Notes under the pieces: generated by a model | The model's input: the letters and a program-made list of their open reading frames with translations, nothing else | Databases searched by the model: none | What the model was told of the DNA's origin: nothing | Assembly: GCA_000985875.1 (NCBI GenBank) | Contig: CCRI01000001.1 | Coordinates: 124,001-188,000 of the forward strand | Direction: 5' to 3' | Source: Neorhizobium galegae bv. officinalis | Lineage (GTDB): Bacteria > Pseudomonadota > Alphaproteobacteria > Rhizobiales > Rhizobiaceae | Length of the DNA: 64,000 nt | Program-made: the position numbers and the translations under genes | Part shown: positions 25,541 through 34,270 of the stretch, one piece after another | How positions within the stretch are numbered: position 1 is the stretch's first letter | Layout of the letters: each line of letters opens with the position of its first letter

Positions 25541-26448
25541 GCAAGATTCTAGCCGGAGCTTTCCCCGTTCTTCCGACCCCGTTCCGTGACGACGGCTCGA
25601 TCGACGAGGCGGATTTCCTGTCGATCATCGACTTCGCGCTGGAGAGCAACGTGGATGGCGTCGTGTATCCGGGGGTCGCAAGCGAAGTGGACACGCTGAC
25701 GCCGCAAGAGCGCAAGCGGCAGGTGGAGCTGCTGGCCGAACGCATCGGCGGGAGGATCCCGATCATCATCGGCGCCAGCGATCCCGATCCGAAGGCGGCC
25801 GCCAAACATGTGGCGCAGGCGGCGGAGATCGGGGCCGGGGCGGCGATGGTCATGGCGCCCTTGTCGCTTGGAAACGACATTGCCGCGCAGACGGCTTACT
25901 TCAAGCAAGTCGCCGCCAATGCCGGCGTGCCGATCATGCTGCAGAACCAGCCGAAGCCGATCGGCGCCGGATTGACGCCGGAGGAGGTTGCGGCTGTCGC
26001 CAATGCCGTGCCGGAGATCCGATACGTCAAGGAAGAGACCGCGCCCTGTGGCCAGCACCTGACGCGGATCAAGGCTGCAGCAAATGGTTCGTTGGACGCG
26101 ATCTTCGGCGGTGCGGGCGGGCGTTACGTCACCGATGAACTGGCGCGGGGTGCCGCCGGCACCATGCCCGCCGCCGAGCTTGCCGATATCCATGCGCAGA
26201 TGATCCATGCCTGGCAGAAGGGCGATGTCGCGACCACGCGAAAACTCTACAACGTCTCGCTGCCGCTTCTGAATTTTCAGGCGATTTTTCGCATGCACAT
26301 GACCAAGGAAGTGCTGCGCCGCCGCGGCGTCATTAAAAATACCTTCGTGCGCGGCAAGGGCCCGAAATTCGACGAAGGCGACCGCAAGGAACTGGCGCTG
26401 CTTCTGGCAGAGGCCGATCTGCCTTATACCAATCACAAGCCGAACTGA
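25537..26448 (+). CDS. DapA/N-acetylneuraminate lyase-family aldolase or dehydratase
   Basis: A 303-residue class I barrel enzyme with the Schiff-base Lys165 (IRYVKEETAP). The usual G-x-x-GE substrate loop is altered to GVASEVDTL. The normally conserved catalytic Tyr of the YN-x-P motif is replaced by Gln (IMLQNQPKP), which argues against dihydrodipicolinate synthase. The position between the importer and an enolase-family dehydratase suggests cleavage or dehydration of a 2-keto-3-deoxy acid without phosphorylation. The start at 25537 gives a 4-base overlap with the permease; the earlier in-frame start at 25321 lies inside the permease gene. Confidence 0.85.
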   Translation: MSKILAGAFPVLPTPFRDDGSIDEADFLSIIDFALESNVDGVVYPGVASEVDTLTPQERKRQVELLAERIGGRIPIIIGASDPDPKAAAKHVAQAAEIGAGAAMVMAPLSLGNDIAAQTAYFKQVAANAGVPIMLQNQPKPIGAGLTPEEVAAVANAVPEIRYVKEETAPCGQHLTRIKAAANGSLDAIFGGAGGRYVTDELARGAAGTMPAAELADIHAQMIHAWQKGDVATTRKLYNVSLPLLNFQAIFRMHMTKEVLRRRGVIKNTFVRGKGPKFDEGDRKELALLLAEADLPYTNHKPN

Positions 26449-26458
26449 GCCGAGACCC

Positions 26459-27640
26459 ATGCCGAAAAATGTCGTCGATGCGATCGTCTCGGTCGAGACC
26501 TTCATCATCTCCATTCCGCGCGAGGTGCCCTATCTCGGGCCTTTGAAGGAAGGCGAGGCGATCAACGCGCGCGGTTACCTGATCCGTAAGGGCAACCGCA
26601 CCATCTATCCCTCGACCGACATGACGCTGCTGATCAAGGTCACCGGCGAGAGCGGCAAGATCGGCTGGGGCGAGTGTTACGGCATCGTTGCGCCCGAAGC
26701 GACCAAGGCGATCATCGACGACGTGCTCGGCCCGGTCATTATCGGCCGCGACCCGGGCGATGCGGCGGTCATTCACGAGGATCTCTATGACCTGATGCGG
26801 GTGCGGGGTTTCTTCGGTGGCTATTACCTCGATGCGCTGGCGGGTGTCGATATCGCCCTCTGGGATCTCACCGGCAAGAACCTGAACGTGCCCGTCTCGA
26901 CGCTGCTCGGCGGGCGGCGGCACGATACGATCCGCGCCTATGTCTCCGGCCTGCCGAAGGCGACGCTGAAGGAGCGTTGTGATCTCGCGGCCTATTGGGT
27001 CGGCAAGGGCTACAGGGGCATCAAGTTCGCGGCGGTGGTGTCCGAGGAGGATATCGTCAAGGAAATGGCGGCTCTGCGCGAAGCCGTCGGTCCGGATATC
27101 GACCTGATGGTCGATCTCCACTGGAAATTCGAGGCGGGCGAGGCGATCCGCATCATCCGTCGGCTCGAACCCTACAATCTCTATTTTGCCGAGGCGCCGG
27201 TACAGCCGGAAAACCTTGAGGGCCAGGCGCGGGTGGCAGCGGGCATCGGCGTGCCGCTGGCGCTCGGCGAGGAGCTGCGCACCATCTACGAATACCGGCC
27301 ACGCTTCGAAAAGCGGGCGATGAGCATCGTGCAGCCGGAAATGGGGCATACGGGCATTACGGAATTCATCCGCATCGGTCAGATGGCGCAAGCCTTCCAC
27401 ATGAACATCATGCCGCATGCCTCGATCAGCGTTGGCATCTTCATGGCGGCAAGCCTCCAGGCCGCCTCAGCGCTGCAGAACGTGCCCTATCACGAATATC
27501 AGCATTCGATCTTCGACCGGAACCTGACCTATACGAGGGGCGACATGGCATCCGGCGAGGGCACCTATGTGGTGCCGACCGGTGCCGGTCTCGGCGTCGA
27601 GCCGAAGGAAGACGTGTTCGAATTCGTCATCAGACGGTGA
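26459..27640 (+). CDS. Second enolase-superfamily enzyme (mandelate racemase-like acid sugar dehydratase)
   Basis: A 393-residue enolase-fold protein with acidic metal ligands in LMVDLHWKFE (Asp), YFAEAPVQPEN (Glu) and ALGEEL (Glu), a Lys in GIKFAAV and a His in NIMPHASISVGI, which fits the mandelate racemase subgroup. QPEMGHTG has Glu where many members have Asp beside the His. It shows little resemblance to the other enolase-family gene at 17262, so the block probably handles two acid sugars or two stereoisomers. It lies 10 bases after the DapA-like gene and ends the plus-strand operon. Confidence 0.83.
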   Translation: MPKNVVDAIVSVETFIISIPREVPYLGPLKEGEAINARGYLIRKGNRTIYPSTDMTLLIKVTGESGKIGWGECYGIVAPEATKAIIDDVLGPVIIGRDPGDAAVIHEDLYDLMRVRGFFGGYYLDALAGVDIALWDLTGKNLNVPVSTLLGGRRHDTIRAYVSGLPKATLKERCDLAAYWVGKGYRGIKFAAVVSEEDIVKEMAALREAVGPDIDLMVDLHWKFEAGEAIRIIRRLEPYNLYFAEAPVQPENLEGQARVAAGIGVPLALGEELRTIYEYRPRFEKRAMSIVQPEMGHTGITEFIRIGQMAQAFHMNIMPHASISVGIFMAASLQAASALQNVPYHEYQHSIFDRNLTYTRGDMASGEGTYVVPTGAGLGVEPKEDVFEFVIRR

Positions 27641-27706
27641 CAGGATCGGCGCGGCTGCTCAAGGGCTTGCCGCCGTATGGAGACTGTGGCGCAGCGCTCG
27701 ACGTCA

Positions 27707-28366
27707 TCACCGTGCGGCATCCCGGAACGCTTCGAAGATCACCCGGTGGCCGGCGTCGTTGGGGTGAGTGATGTCGGGCGAGGCGAGAAGTGTGTCGCCG
27801 TGCTCCATCATCCGTTCGTAGACCGGGGCATAGAAAACCGAAAATTGACGGGCCAGCGAGCTGACCGCTTCCACATAACGCTCAAAACCCGGGCGGGTCT
27901 GGCCGGTGAACCCCGCACTTCCGACCGAGAATCCGGCATCCGGAATATAGGGCGGGCTGCCGACCGCGATCCTTTGACCGTGGCCAGCGGCGATCAGCGC
28001 CTTTAGGATGCGGCTGTAATCCCCCACGAAACCTGCGACGTTCATGGTTTCGGGGGCCGCAGTGTAGCGGGCGTCATTGTAACCATAAAGGATAAGGATC
28101 GCGTCCCCGTGCGGCCGATCAAGGAGTGATTCAACAAACCTCCCGACTCCGTTGTTCGGCCTCGGCTTTCCGTCGACGAGCGTTGAGCCCTGCAATACCG
28201 TTCCCGGGATGGCGTGATTGCGGATCGGGAAGCCATCGACCGCACCTGCAAACAGTGCCGGCCAGGCGAGTTCGGGGCGGGAGGCGTTGAAGCCGGCAGT
28301 GATGCTGTCGCCGAATACGCGGGTGCCGGAAATCCCCAGCGATTTCAGATGCTCCGCAAACATCAT
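27707..28366 (-). CDS. SGNH/GDSL-family hydrolase
   Basis: About 219 residues with the SGNH blocks: GDS nucleophile motif (VFGDSITAGF), a Gly region, LYGYNDA (Asn block) and a C-terminal D-x-x-H (SPDITHPNDAGH). No signal peptide is seen. Such enzymes deacetylate or de-esterify sugars, which would suit the neighbouring sugar operon. Start at 28366, after AAGGAGG; a TTG just before and an ATG just after are possible. It is divergent from the LacI gene and shares its 103-base regulatory gap. The 66 bases between this stop and the enolase stop hold no clear terminator. Confidence 0.85.
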   Translation of the reverse strand: MMFAEHLKSLGISGTRVFGDSITAGFNASRPELAWPALFAGAVDGFPIRNHAIPGTVLQGSTLVDGKPRPNNGVGRFVESLLDRPHGDAILILYGYNDARYTAAPETMNVAGFVGDYSRILKALIAAGHGQRIAVGSPPYIPDAGFSVGSAGFTGQTRPGFERYVEAVSSLARQFSVFYAPVYERMMEHGDTLLASPDITHPNDAGHRVIFEAFRDAAR

Positions 28367-28388
28367 CAATCCTCCTTCATTTTCTCGC

Positions 28389-28417
28389 TTGACAGCAGTC
28401 GCGATAATCTTGTTTAT
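28389..28417 (+). promoter_or_regulatory. Promoter of the LacI-led operon
   Basis: TTGACA (28389-28394) and GTTTAT (28412-28417) with a 17-base spacer; TTTATA one base later is an alternative -10. The predicted start point falls inside the operator pair that follows directly. Confidence 0.6.
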
Positions 28418-28418
28418 A

Positions 28419-28444
28419 CGTATTAGCTGCTAATACGCATTAGC
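28419..28444. promoter_or_regulatory. Overlapping LacI-type operators
   Basis: Two overlapping palindromes: CGTATTAGCTGCTAATACG (28419-28437, perfect 9-base arms around one base) and GCTAATACGCATTAGC (28429-28444, 6-base arms with the central CG typical of LacI/PurR sites). They lie just after the -10 box and about 30 bases before the regulator start, so autorepression is expected. Confidence 0.7.
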
Positions 28445-28472
28445 AATCAAGAGGAGAGAGGGAGGATGCTGC

Positions 28473-29504
28473 GTGGTTGCGCCTAAGCGTTTGACTCAGC
28501 ATGACATTGCGAAACTGGCCGGCGTCAGCCAGGCGACCGTTTCGCTTGTGCTGAACGGCGCGCCGACAGCTCTGGCGCGTATTCCGCAGGAAACCCGCGA
28601 GCGTGTCCAGCAGGTCATCCGCACCACGGGCTATGTCGCCGATCCGATTGCGCGCCGCATGGCGAAGGGGCTGAACCGCATTCTCGGCGTCTTCACTTAC
28701 GAGCCGGCTTTTCCAAGCGCCCAGGCGGACTTCTTCACGCCCTTCCTGCTCGGCATCGAGGAAGAAGCGCAGATCCAGAACTACGACCTTCTGCTCCTGA
28801 CCGGTGCGGGCGTCGGGCAGGATCGAAAAATCTTTGCCGATGGCAATCGTTTGAGGATCGCCGACGGATGCCTGGTGCTCGGCCGCGAATTCGACCGTGC
28901 CGAATTGAAGCGGCTGGTGTTGGGCGACTATCCATTCGTGGCAATCGGCCGCCGCGAGGATGCCGGCGGACCGGTTCCCTATGTGGGCGGCGACTATGCG
29001 AACGGCACACGGGCGCTCGTCGAGAAGGCAAGGGCGCTCGGGCATTCGAAACTTGCCTATATCGGCCCGCCGGGACCGGCGGAATCGACAGCCGATCGGT
29101 GGTCGGGTTTCGATAGTGCCCTCGGCAACGGTCTTGAGCTTGTCCTGCACATCGAAACGGTCGGCCGCGCGGCAGACGAGATACTGGACGCTCTTTTCGG
29201 CAGCGGTGCGACCGTGGCCTTCTTCGTCGAGCTCGCCGATGCGGTGCGCGTCGAGGCGGCTGCCCGCGCGCGAGGCCTGTCCATTCCCGGCGACTTTTCC
29301 GCCGTCGTGCTCGGCAGTCATATCCGCGCCGAGCGCAGCCATGTGCAATTCACCTCTTTCGACATTCCCCGCGAAGAGATGGGTCGGCAGGCCACGGCCA
29401 TGCTTGTCCGCCGCATCGAGGGCGGCGAGCCCGGCCAACAAATTCTTCTGACCTGTGAACCGGTCGAGGGGGAAACCCTTGGACCCGCAAAAAGACGGAC
29501 GTGA
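28473..29504 (+). CDS. LacI-family transcriptional regulator
   Basis: A 343-residue repressor with the LacI headpiece at the N terminus (TQHDIAKLAGVSQATVSLVL), the hinge helix region and a periplasmic-binding-like effector domain. The start is a GTG at 28473 with GGGAGG eight bases upstream; the ATG at 28466 is out of frame. The operator pair directly upstream suggests autoregulation. The stop overlaps the GTG of the FAD oxidoreductase (GTGA), so regulator and enzyme are co-translated. The inducer is unknown. Confidence 0.93.
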   Translation: MVAPKRLTQHDIAKLAGVSQATVSLVLNGAPTALARIPQETRERVQQVIRTTGYVADPIARRMAKGLNRILGVFTYEPAFPSAQADFFTPFLLGIEEEAQIQNYDLLLLTGAGVGQDRKIFADGNRLRIADGCLVLGREFDRAELKRLVLGDYPFVAIGRREDAGGPVPYVGGDYANGTRALVEKARALGHSKLAYIGPPGPAESTADRWSGFDSALGNGLELVLHIETVGRAADEILDALFGSGATVAFFVELADAVRVEAAARARGLSIPGDFSAVVLGSHIRAERSHVQFTSFDIPREEMGRQATAMLVRRIEGGEPGQQILLTCEPVEGETLGPAKRRT

Positions 29505-31120
29505 TCAACGTGAGAGAGATGCATACGGATATTCTGGTGGTAGGCGGTGGTCTTGGCGGTGTTGCGGCAGCACTCGGTGCATGCCGGGCAGGCCGCAGCG
29601 TGATCATGACCGAGGAGTTCGACTGGATCGGCGGCCAGCTGACCAGCCAGGCGGTTCCCTCCGACGAGCATACCTGGGTCGAGCAGTTCGGCATCACCCG
29701 CTCCTACCGGAAGCTGCGGGAAGGCATCCGACGGTATTACCGCGATCATTATCCGCTGACCGAGGGCGCGCGGGCCTGGGGCGACCTCAATCCCGGTGCT
29801 GGCTGGGTCAGCCGCATCTGCGCCGAACCGCGCGTCAGCCTGGCCGTCATGGAAGCGATGCTGATGCCCTATCGCGGCGCCGGCAAGCTGAAGGTGCTGC
29901 AGCCCTATCGCCCAGTCACCGCCGATGTCGATGGGGATACGGTGCGCTCCGTCACCGTCCGCCATCGCGATACGGGCCAGGAGATTACTGTTTCCGCTGC
30001 CTATATCCTTGATGCGACCGAGCTCGGTGATCTGCTGCCGATGACCGGCACGGAATATGTGAAGGGTTTCGAGGCCCAGTCCGACACCGGCGAGCCAAGT
30101 GCGCCGTCTGAAGCGCAGCCGGACAATGTCCAGGCCGTTTCGATCTGCTTTGCGATCGATCACGTCGACGGCGACCAGACGATCGACAAGCCGGAGAATT
30201 ACGACTACTGGCGCGCCTATCAGCCGCATTTCTGGGGCGGTCCGCTGCTCGGTTTCACCGCGCCGCATCCGCGCACACTCGATTTCACCACCCGCTCGTT
30301 CACGCCCAATCCGAATGACGATCCGCTCGCCGTCGATGCCGACCAGCGCAAGGGCGGCGGCGACGAGAACCTGTGGATCTTCCGGCGCATCGCGGCGCGC
30401 AACAACTTCGTGCCCGGCGCTTACGCTTCCGACATCTGCCTCGTGAACTGGCCGATGATCGACTACATGGAAGGCACGATCATCGACCTTTCCGAAGAGG
30501 ACAAGGCAAGGCAGCTGAAAGCCGCTGCCGACCTCTCATACTCGCTGTTCTACTGGCTGCAGACGGAAGCGCCGCGCGTCGACGGCGGCCAGGGTTTTCC
30601 GGGGCTTCGCCTGCGCGGCGACATCACCGGCACCGAACATGGGCTTGCGATGGCTCCCTATATCCGCGAGAGCCGCCGCATCAAGCCGGTCACCCGCATC
30701 GTCGAACAGGATCTTTCCTATTCGGTGCGCGGAGAGAAGGGCGCGGTCAACTACCGCGACAGCATCGGCATCGGCATGTACCGGATCGACCTGCATCCCT
30801 CGACCGGCGGCGACAACTATATCGACGTGCCGTCCTGCCCGTTCGAGATTCCGCTTGGCGCATTGCTGCCGCAGCGGGTGAAGAACCTCATCCCGGCCGG
30901 CAAGAACATCGGCACCACTCACATCACCAATGGCTGCTACCGGCTGCACCCGGTCGAATGGAACATCGGCGAGGTCGCCGGCATGCTCGCCGCCCACTGC
31001 CTCGATAAAAATCTTACGCCGCATCAGGTCCAGGAAAACGACGAGAAGCTCCAGAGTTTCCAGAGAGAGCTCAGCCGTGAAGGCATCGAAATGCGCTGGC
31101 CGGATATCGCGGCCTACTAA
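29501..31120 (+). CDS. FAD-dependent oxidoreductase (FAD_oxidored family)
   Basis: A 539-residue flavoprotein with an N-terminal Rossmann loop DILVVGGGLGGVAAALGACRA (residues about 9-29), an acidic strand end (MTEEFDWIGGQLTSQ) and a C-terminal NLIPAGKNIGTTHITNGC block. Proteins of this family are often loosely annotated as xanthan lyase, but no lyase motif is visible. No signal peptide, so cytoplasmic. The start is a GTG overlapping the LacI stop by 4 bases; an ATG six codons later is possible. Its place directly before a sugar importer suggests oxidation of an imported carbohydrate, as inference. Confidence 0.8.
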   Translation: MINVREMHTDILVVGGGLGGVAAALGACRAGRSVIMTEEFDWIGGQLTSQAVPSDEHTWVEQFGITRSYRKLREGIRRYYRDHYPLTEGARAWGDLNPGAGWVSRICAEPRVSLAVMEAMLMPYRGAGKLKVLQPYRPVTADVDGDTVRSVTVRHRDTGQEITVSAAYILDATELGDLLPMTGTEYVKGFEAQSDTGEPSAPSEAQPDNVQAVSICFAIDHVDGDQTIDKPENYDYWRAYQPHFWGGPLLGFTAPHPRTLDFTTRSFTPNPNDDPLAVDADQRKGGGDENLWIFRRIAARNNFVPGAYASDICLVNWPMIDYMEGTIIDLSEEDKARQLKAAADLSYSLFYWLQTEAPRVDGGQGFPGLRLRGDITGTEHGLAMAPYIRESRRIKPVTRIVEQDLSYSVRGEKGAVNYRDSIGIGMYRIDLHPSTGGDNYIDVPSCPFEIPLGALLPQRVKNLIPAGKNIGTTHITNGCYRLHPVEWNIGEVAGMLAAHCLDKNLTPHQVQENDEKLQSFQRELSREGIEMRWPDIAAY

Positions 31121-31171
31121 GGACGGCCTGTGGCCTGTCTATCAAAACCAATCTTTGGAGGAGGAACGGGA

Positions 31172-32443
31172 ATGAACTATCATCGGACTTTGAGATCTGC
31201 GGTCGCGGCATTGGCCGTGGCCGTGCCGCTCTGCTGGAGCGGCATCGCCAACGCGCAGGACGCCGTCAACCTGCGCATGACGATCTGGAGCGCTAACGAG
31301 GCGCATCTGAAACTCTTTAACGAGATTGCCGCCGGCTTCAAGAAGGACCATCCGAATGTCACGGTGACCTATGAGTCGCTGCCGTTCGAAACCTATACGA
31401 CGGCGTTGACGACCCAGATTGCTGGCGGCAACGCGCCTGACATGGCCTGGATATTCGAAACCGCCGCCTATGACTTCGTCAATTCCGGCGCGCTTTATCC
31501 GCTGACGGATACGCTCAAGGCCACCAAGGGCTATAACGCGGAAGAACTGAGCGCCACGGCTGCCGAGCGCTGGACCAAGGACGGCAAGCTGTTTGCCTAT
31601 CCGTTCTCGACCTCGCCGTTTGCGATGTTCGTCAACAACGACCTCATCAAGGCCTCCGGCGCCAAGACGCCGGCGGAAATGATCGCAGCCAACCAGTGGA
31701 CCTGGGACAATGCCATCGCCACCGCATCCACCGTCGGCAAGACCGGCAAGGGCGGCCTGATCGTTCGCGACTTCAACTACCAGATCTGGCAGAACCTCGC
31801 CTCCGTTTGGAACGGCTGGGGCGCCTCGCCGTGGAGCGCCGACGGCAAGACCTGCACGATGACCGAAAAGCCGATGGTCGATGCGCTGACCTTCATCCAC
31901 GATGCGGTCTTCAAGAACAAGGCGATGCCGGGTCCCGGCGAAAGCGTCGACTTCTTCGCCGGCAATGCGGCGATGACTATCACCCAGATCAGCCGCGCCT
32001 CGCTGCTGCCGAAGGACAAGCCGTTCGCCTGGGATCTCGTGCCGTTGCCTAAGGGACCGGCCGGCAACTATGCGCTGATCGGCCAGGCCGGCGTCGGCGT
32101 CATGCAGTCGGGCAAGAACGCCAAGACCGCCGCCGAATTCGTCGCCTATATGACGAACCCGGAAAACTCGGCCAAGCTCAGCCAGTTCTTCCCGTCGGCC
32201 CGCAAGTCGCTGCTGAACGCCGAAGTCCTGAAGAAGACCAATCCGTTGCTGAGCCAGGAGCAGATCGACAAGGTCGTGATCTCGGGCATTGCCACCGGCA
32301 AGGTCATTCCGGGCCATACGGGCTTTGCGCAGATCCAGCAGGTGGTTCGTTCGGGCCTCGATGCCGTCTGGCGGCCGGACGCGAATATCCCGGCAGCTCT
32401 CCAGCAGATCTGCGGCCAGATCGGCCCGCTTCTGAAGCGCTAA
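31172..32443 (+). CDS. Carbohydrate ABC transporter substrate-binding protein
   Basis: A 423-residue family 1 binding protein with a signal peptide (SAVAALAVAVPLCWSGIANA, cleavage near NAQDAV) and the mature-region phrases FNEIAAGFKKDHPNVTVTYE and NAPDMAWIFE. The ATG at 31172 is chosen because GGAGGAGG lies 7-9 bases upstream; the earlier in-frame start at 31130 lacks one. It precedes two permeases and an ATPase in a complete import operon under the LacI gene. The ligand is unknown. Confidence 0.9.
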   Translation: MNYHRTLRSAVAALAVAVPLCWSGIANAQDAVNLRMTIWSANEAHLKLFNEIAAGFKKDHPNVTVTYESLPFETYTTALTTQIAGGNAPDMAWIFETAAYDFVNSGALYPLTDTLKATKGYNAEELSATAAERWTKDGKLFAYPFSTSPFAMFVNNDLIKASGAKTPAEMIAANQWTWDNAIATASTVGKTGKGGLIVRDFNYQIWQNLASVWNGWGASPWSADGKTCTMTEKPMVDALTFIHDAVFKNKAMPGPGESVDFFAGNAAMTITQISRASLLPKDKPFAWDLVPLPKGPAGNYALIGQAGVGVMQSGKNAKTAAEFVAYMTNPENSAKLSQFFPSARKSLLNAEVLKKTNPLLSQEQIDKVVISGIATGKVIPGHTGFAQIQQVVRSGLDAVWRPDANIPAALQQICGQIGPLLKR

Positions 32444-32456
32444 GGGAAAATAGTCG

Positions 32457-33389
32457 ATGGCTGTCGTGCAGCAAACCGCCCGTCCGGAAGGCCGCTCTTC
32501 ATCGTCGTTCTGGACGATCGCGCGGCGCGACAGCCTCGCCGGCTTTCTCTTCATCGCCCCGCAACTGATCGGGATCACGCTTTTCGTGCTGATCCCGCTC
32601 TGCCTCGTCTTCTGGTATTCGCTGCACGAGTGGAACGTGCTCGCCAATACCTTCACCTATACCGGCCTTGCCAACTACCAGATGCTTCTCGAAGACACGA
32701 GCCTGCCTTCGGTGCTCGGGGCGACGGCGATCTTTTCCGCCGGGCTGGTGATCTTCAACCTGAGCCTGGCGCTGCTGCTCGCGGTGCTGCTCAACCAGAA
32801 GCTCGCCGGCATCACCATCTTCCGTACACTGTTCTTCTCGCCGGTCGTCGTATCGCTGGTCGCCTGGACGATCGTCTGGGGTTTCCTGCTGCAGAAGAAC
32901 GGTGGCATCAACGGCGTGCTGCTCGTCTTCGGCATCGAGGGGCCGAACTGGCTCCGCGAACCGGTGACCGCGATGATCTCGGTCATCGTGGTGCAGGTGT
33001 TCAAGAATGTCGGCCTCAACATGATCCTGTTCCTGGCCGCCCTCCAGGGCGTGCCGAACGAACTCTATGAGGCCGCCCGCATCGACGGTGCACCGCGTTT
33101 CAAGCAGTTCCGCCGCATCACCCTGCCGCTGATCAGCCCGACCATCCTGCTGACCTCGATCATCACCATCGTCGGGTCGCTGCAGGTGTTTGCGCAGATC
33201 GCCGTGCTGACCCAGGGCGGACCGGGTCTCACCACAACCGTGCTGGTCTATTACCTCTACCAGCAGGCCTTCCAGTTCCATTTTTTCGGCTACGGTTCGA
33301 CGCTGTCGATCATGCTGTTCGTGATCGTCGCCGTGCTCACCTTCGCCCAGTGGCAGATGCGCAAGAGGATCGTCTTTTATGAAAGCTGA
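32457..33389 (+). CDS. Sugar ABC transporter permease (MalF/UgpA type)
   Basis: A 310-residue permease with six hydrophobic segments, a long cytoplasmic N-terminal tail (about 25 residues) and the EAA loop (NELYEAARIDGAPRFKQFRRI). GGGAAAA precedes the ATG. The 3' end overlaps the next permease by 11 bases. Confidence 0.92.
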   Translation: MAVVQQTARPEGRSSSSFWTIARRDSLAGFLFIAPQLIGITLFVLIPLCLVFWYSLHEWNVLANTFTYTGLANYQMLLEDTSLPSVLGATAIFSAGLVIFNLSLALLLAVLLNQKLAGITIFRTLFFSPVVVSLVAWTIVWGFLLQKNGGINGVLLVFGIEGPNWLREPVTAMISVIVVQVFKNVGLNMILFLAALQGVPNELYEAARIDGAPRFKQFRRITLPLISPTILLTSIITIVGSLQVFAQIAVLTQGGPGLTTTVLVYYLYQQAFQFHFFGYGSTLSIMLFVIVAVLTFAQWQMRKRIVFYES

Positions 33390-34221
33390 GCTCTCCCCGC
33401 GCAGACAAGTCTTTCTCTACGGCCTGCTCTGTGTCCTGCTGATCCCCTTCGTCTTCCCGACCTGGTGGATGGTGACCTCGTCGGTCAAGCCGATCAGCGA
33501 CATCTTCGCCTTTCCACCGCAGCTCGTGCCGGAAAGCTACGACTGGACGACCTATTCCAAGGTGTTCGAACTGCAGCCTTTCGTGAAGCAGTACTGGAAC
33601 TCGGCCTATGTCGCGGCGCTGGTGACGGTCGGCACGATGATCGTCTCCTCCATGGCGGGATACGCATTTGCGCGGATCAAATTCCCCTTCGCTAACGCCA
33701 TTTTCGTGGTCGTGCTGCTGGGGCTGCTGATCCCGTCAGAAGTGACGATCGTGCCGCTGTTCCAGATGTTCCTGAAGGCCGGCATGGTCAACACCCATTG
33801 GCCGCTGATCCTGGTGCCGATCTTCGGCGCACCGAGCGTGTTCGCGACATTCGTGATGCGGCAGTTCTTCATTGCGCTGCCCGTCGAACTGGAAGAGGCG
33901 GCCCGTGTCGATGGCCTCGGGCGCTTCAAGATCTTTCGCAAGATCGCCTTGCCGCTTGCAAGGCCGGCGCTCGCGTCCGTGGCGATCTTCACCTTCCTGC
34001 ATTCCTGGAACCTCTATCTGGAGCCGATCGTGTTCCTGTCGAGTGCGGACAAATTCACGCTGCCACAGGCGCTCACTCAATATACCGACGCCTATGGCGG
34101 GCCGATGTGGAACATCCAGCTTGCTGCCGCGACGCTGACGGCGCTGCCTGTTCTCATCGTCTTCATCATCGCGCAGAAGCAATTCGTCGAAGGGCTCGCG
34201 CATACCGGCCTCAAAGGTTGA
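33379..34221 (+). CDS. Sugar ABC transporter permease (MalG/UgpE type)
   Basis: A 280-residue permease with an N-terminal helix (YGLLCVLLIPFVFPTWWMV) followed by five more, and the EAA loop (VELEEAARVDGLGRFKIFRKI). AGAGGA inside the previous gene serves as ribosome-binding site. It pairs with the permease at 32457. Confidence 0.92.
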   Translation: MKAELSPRRQVFLYGLLCVLLIPFVFPTWWMVTSSVKPISDIFAFPPQLVPESYDWTTYSKVFELQPFVKQYWNSAYVAALVTVGTMIVSSMAGYAFARIKFPFANAIFVVVLLGLLIPSEVTIVPLFQMFLKAGMVNTHWPLILVPIFGAPSVFATFVMRQFFIALPVELEEAARVDGLGRFKIFRKIALPLARPALASVAIFTFLHSWNLYLEPIVFLSSADKFTLPQALTQYTDAYGGPMWNIQLAAATLTALPVLIVFIIAQKQFVEGLAHTGLKG

Positions 34222-34270
34222 AATACTCACCTTCTGAAAAACTGGGGCTGAAGAAACGGAAATCTGATTG

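Noticed and set aside
25537..26448. Dihydrodipicolinate synthase (lysine biosynthesis)
   Set aside because: The catalytic tyrosine is missing and the gene is embedded in a sugar importer operon.
27641..27706. A terminator between the convergent enolase-family and SGNH genes
   Set aside because: A GGC-rich partial repeat is present but no continuous stem with a T run on either strand.
29501..31120. Xanthan lyase
   Set aside because: Although related proteins carry this label, the sequence shows a flavin-binding Rossmann loop and no polysaccharide-lyase features or export signal.
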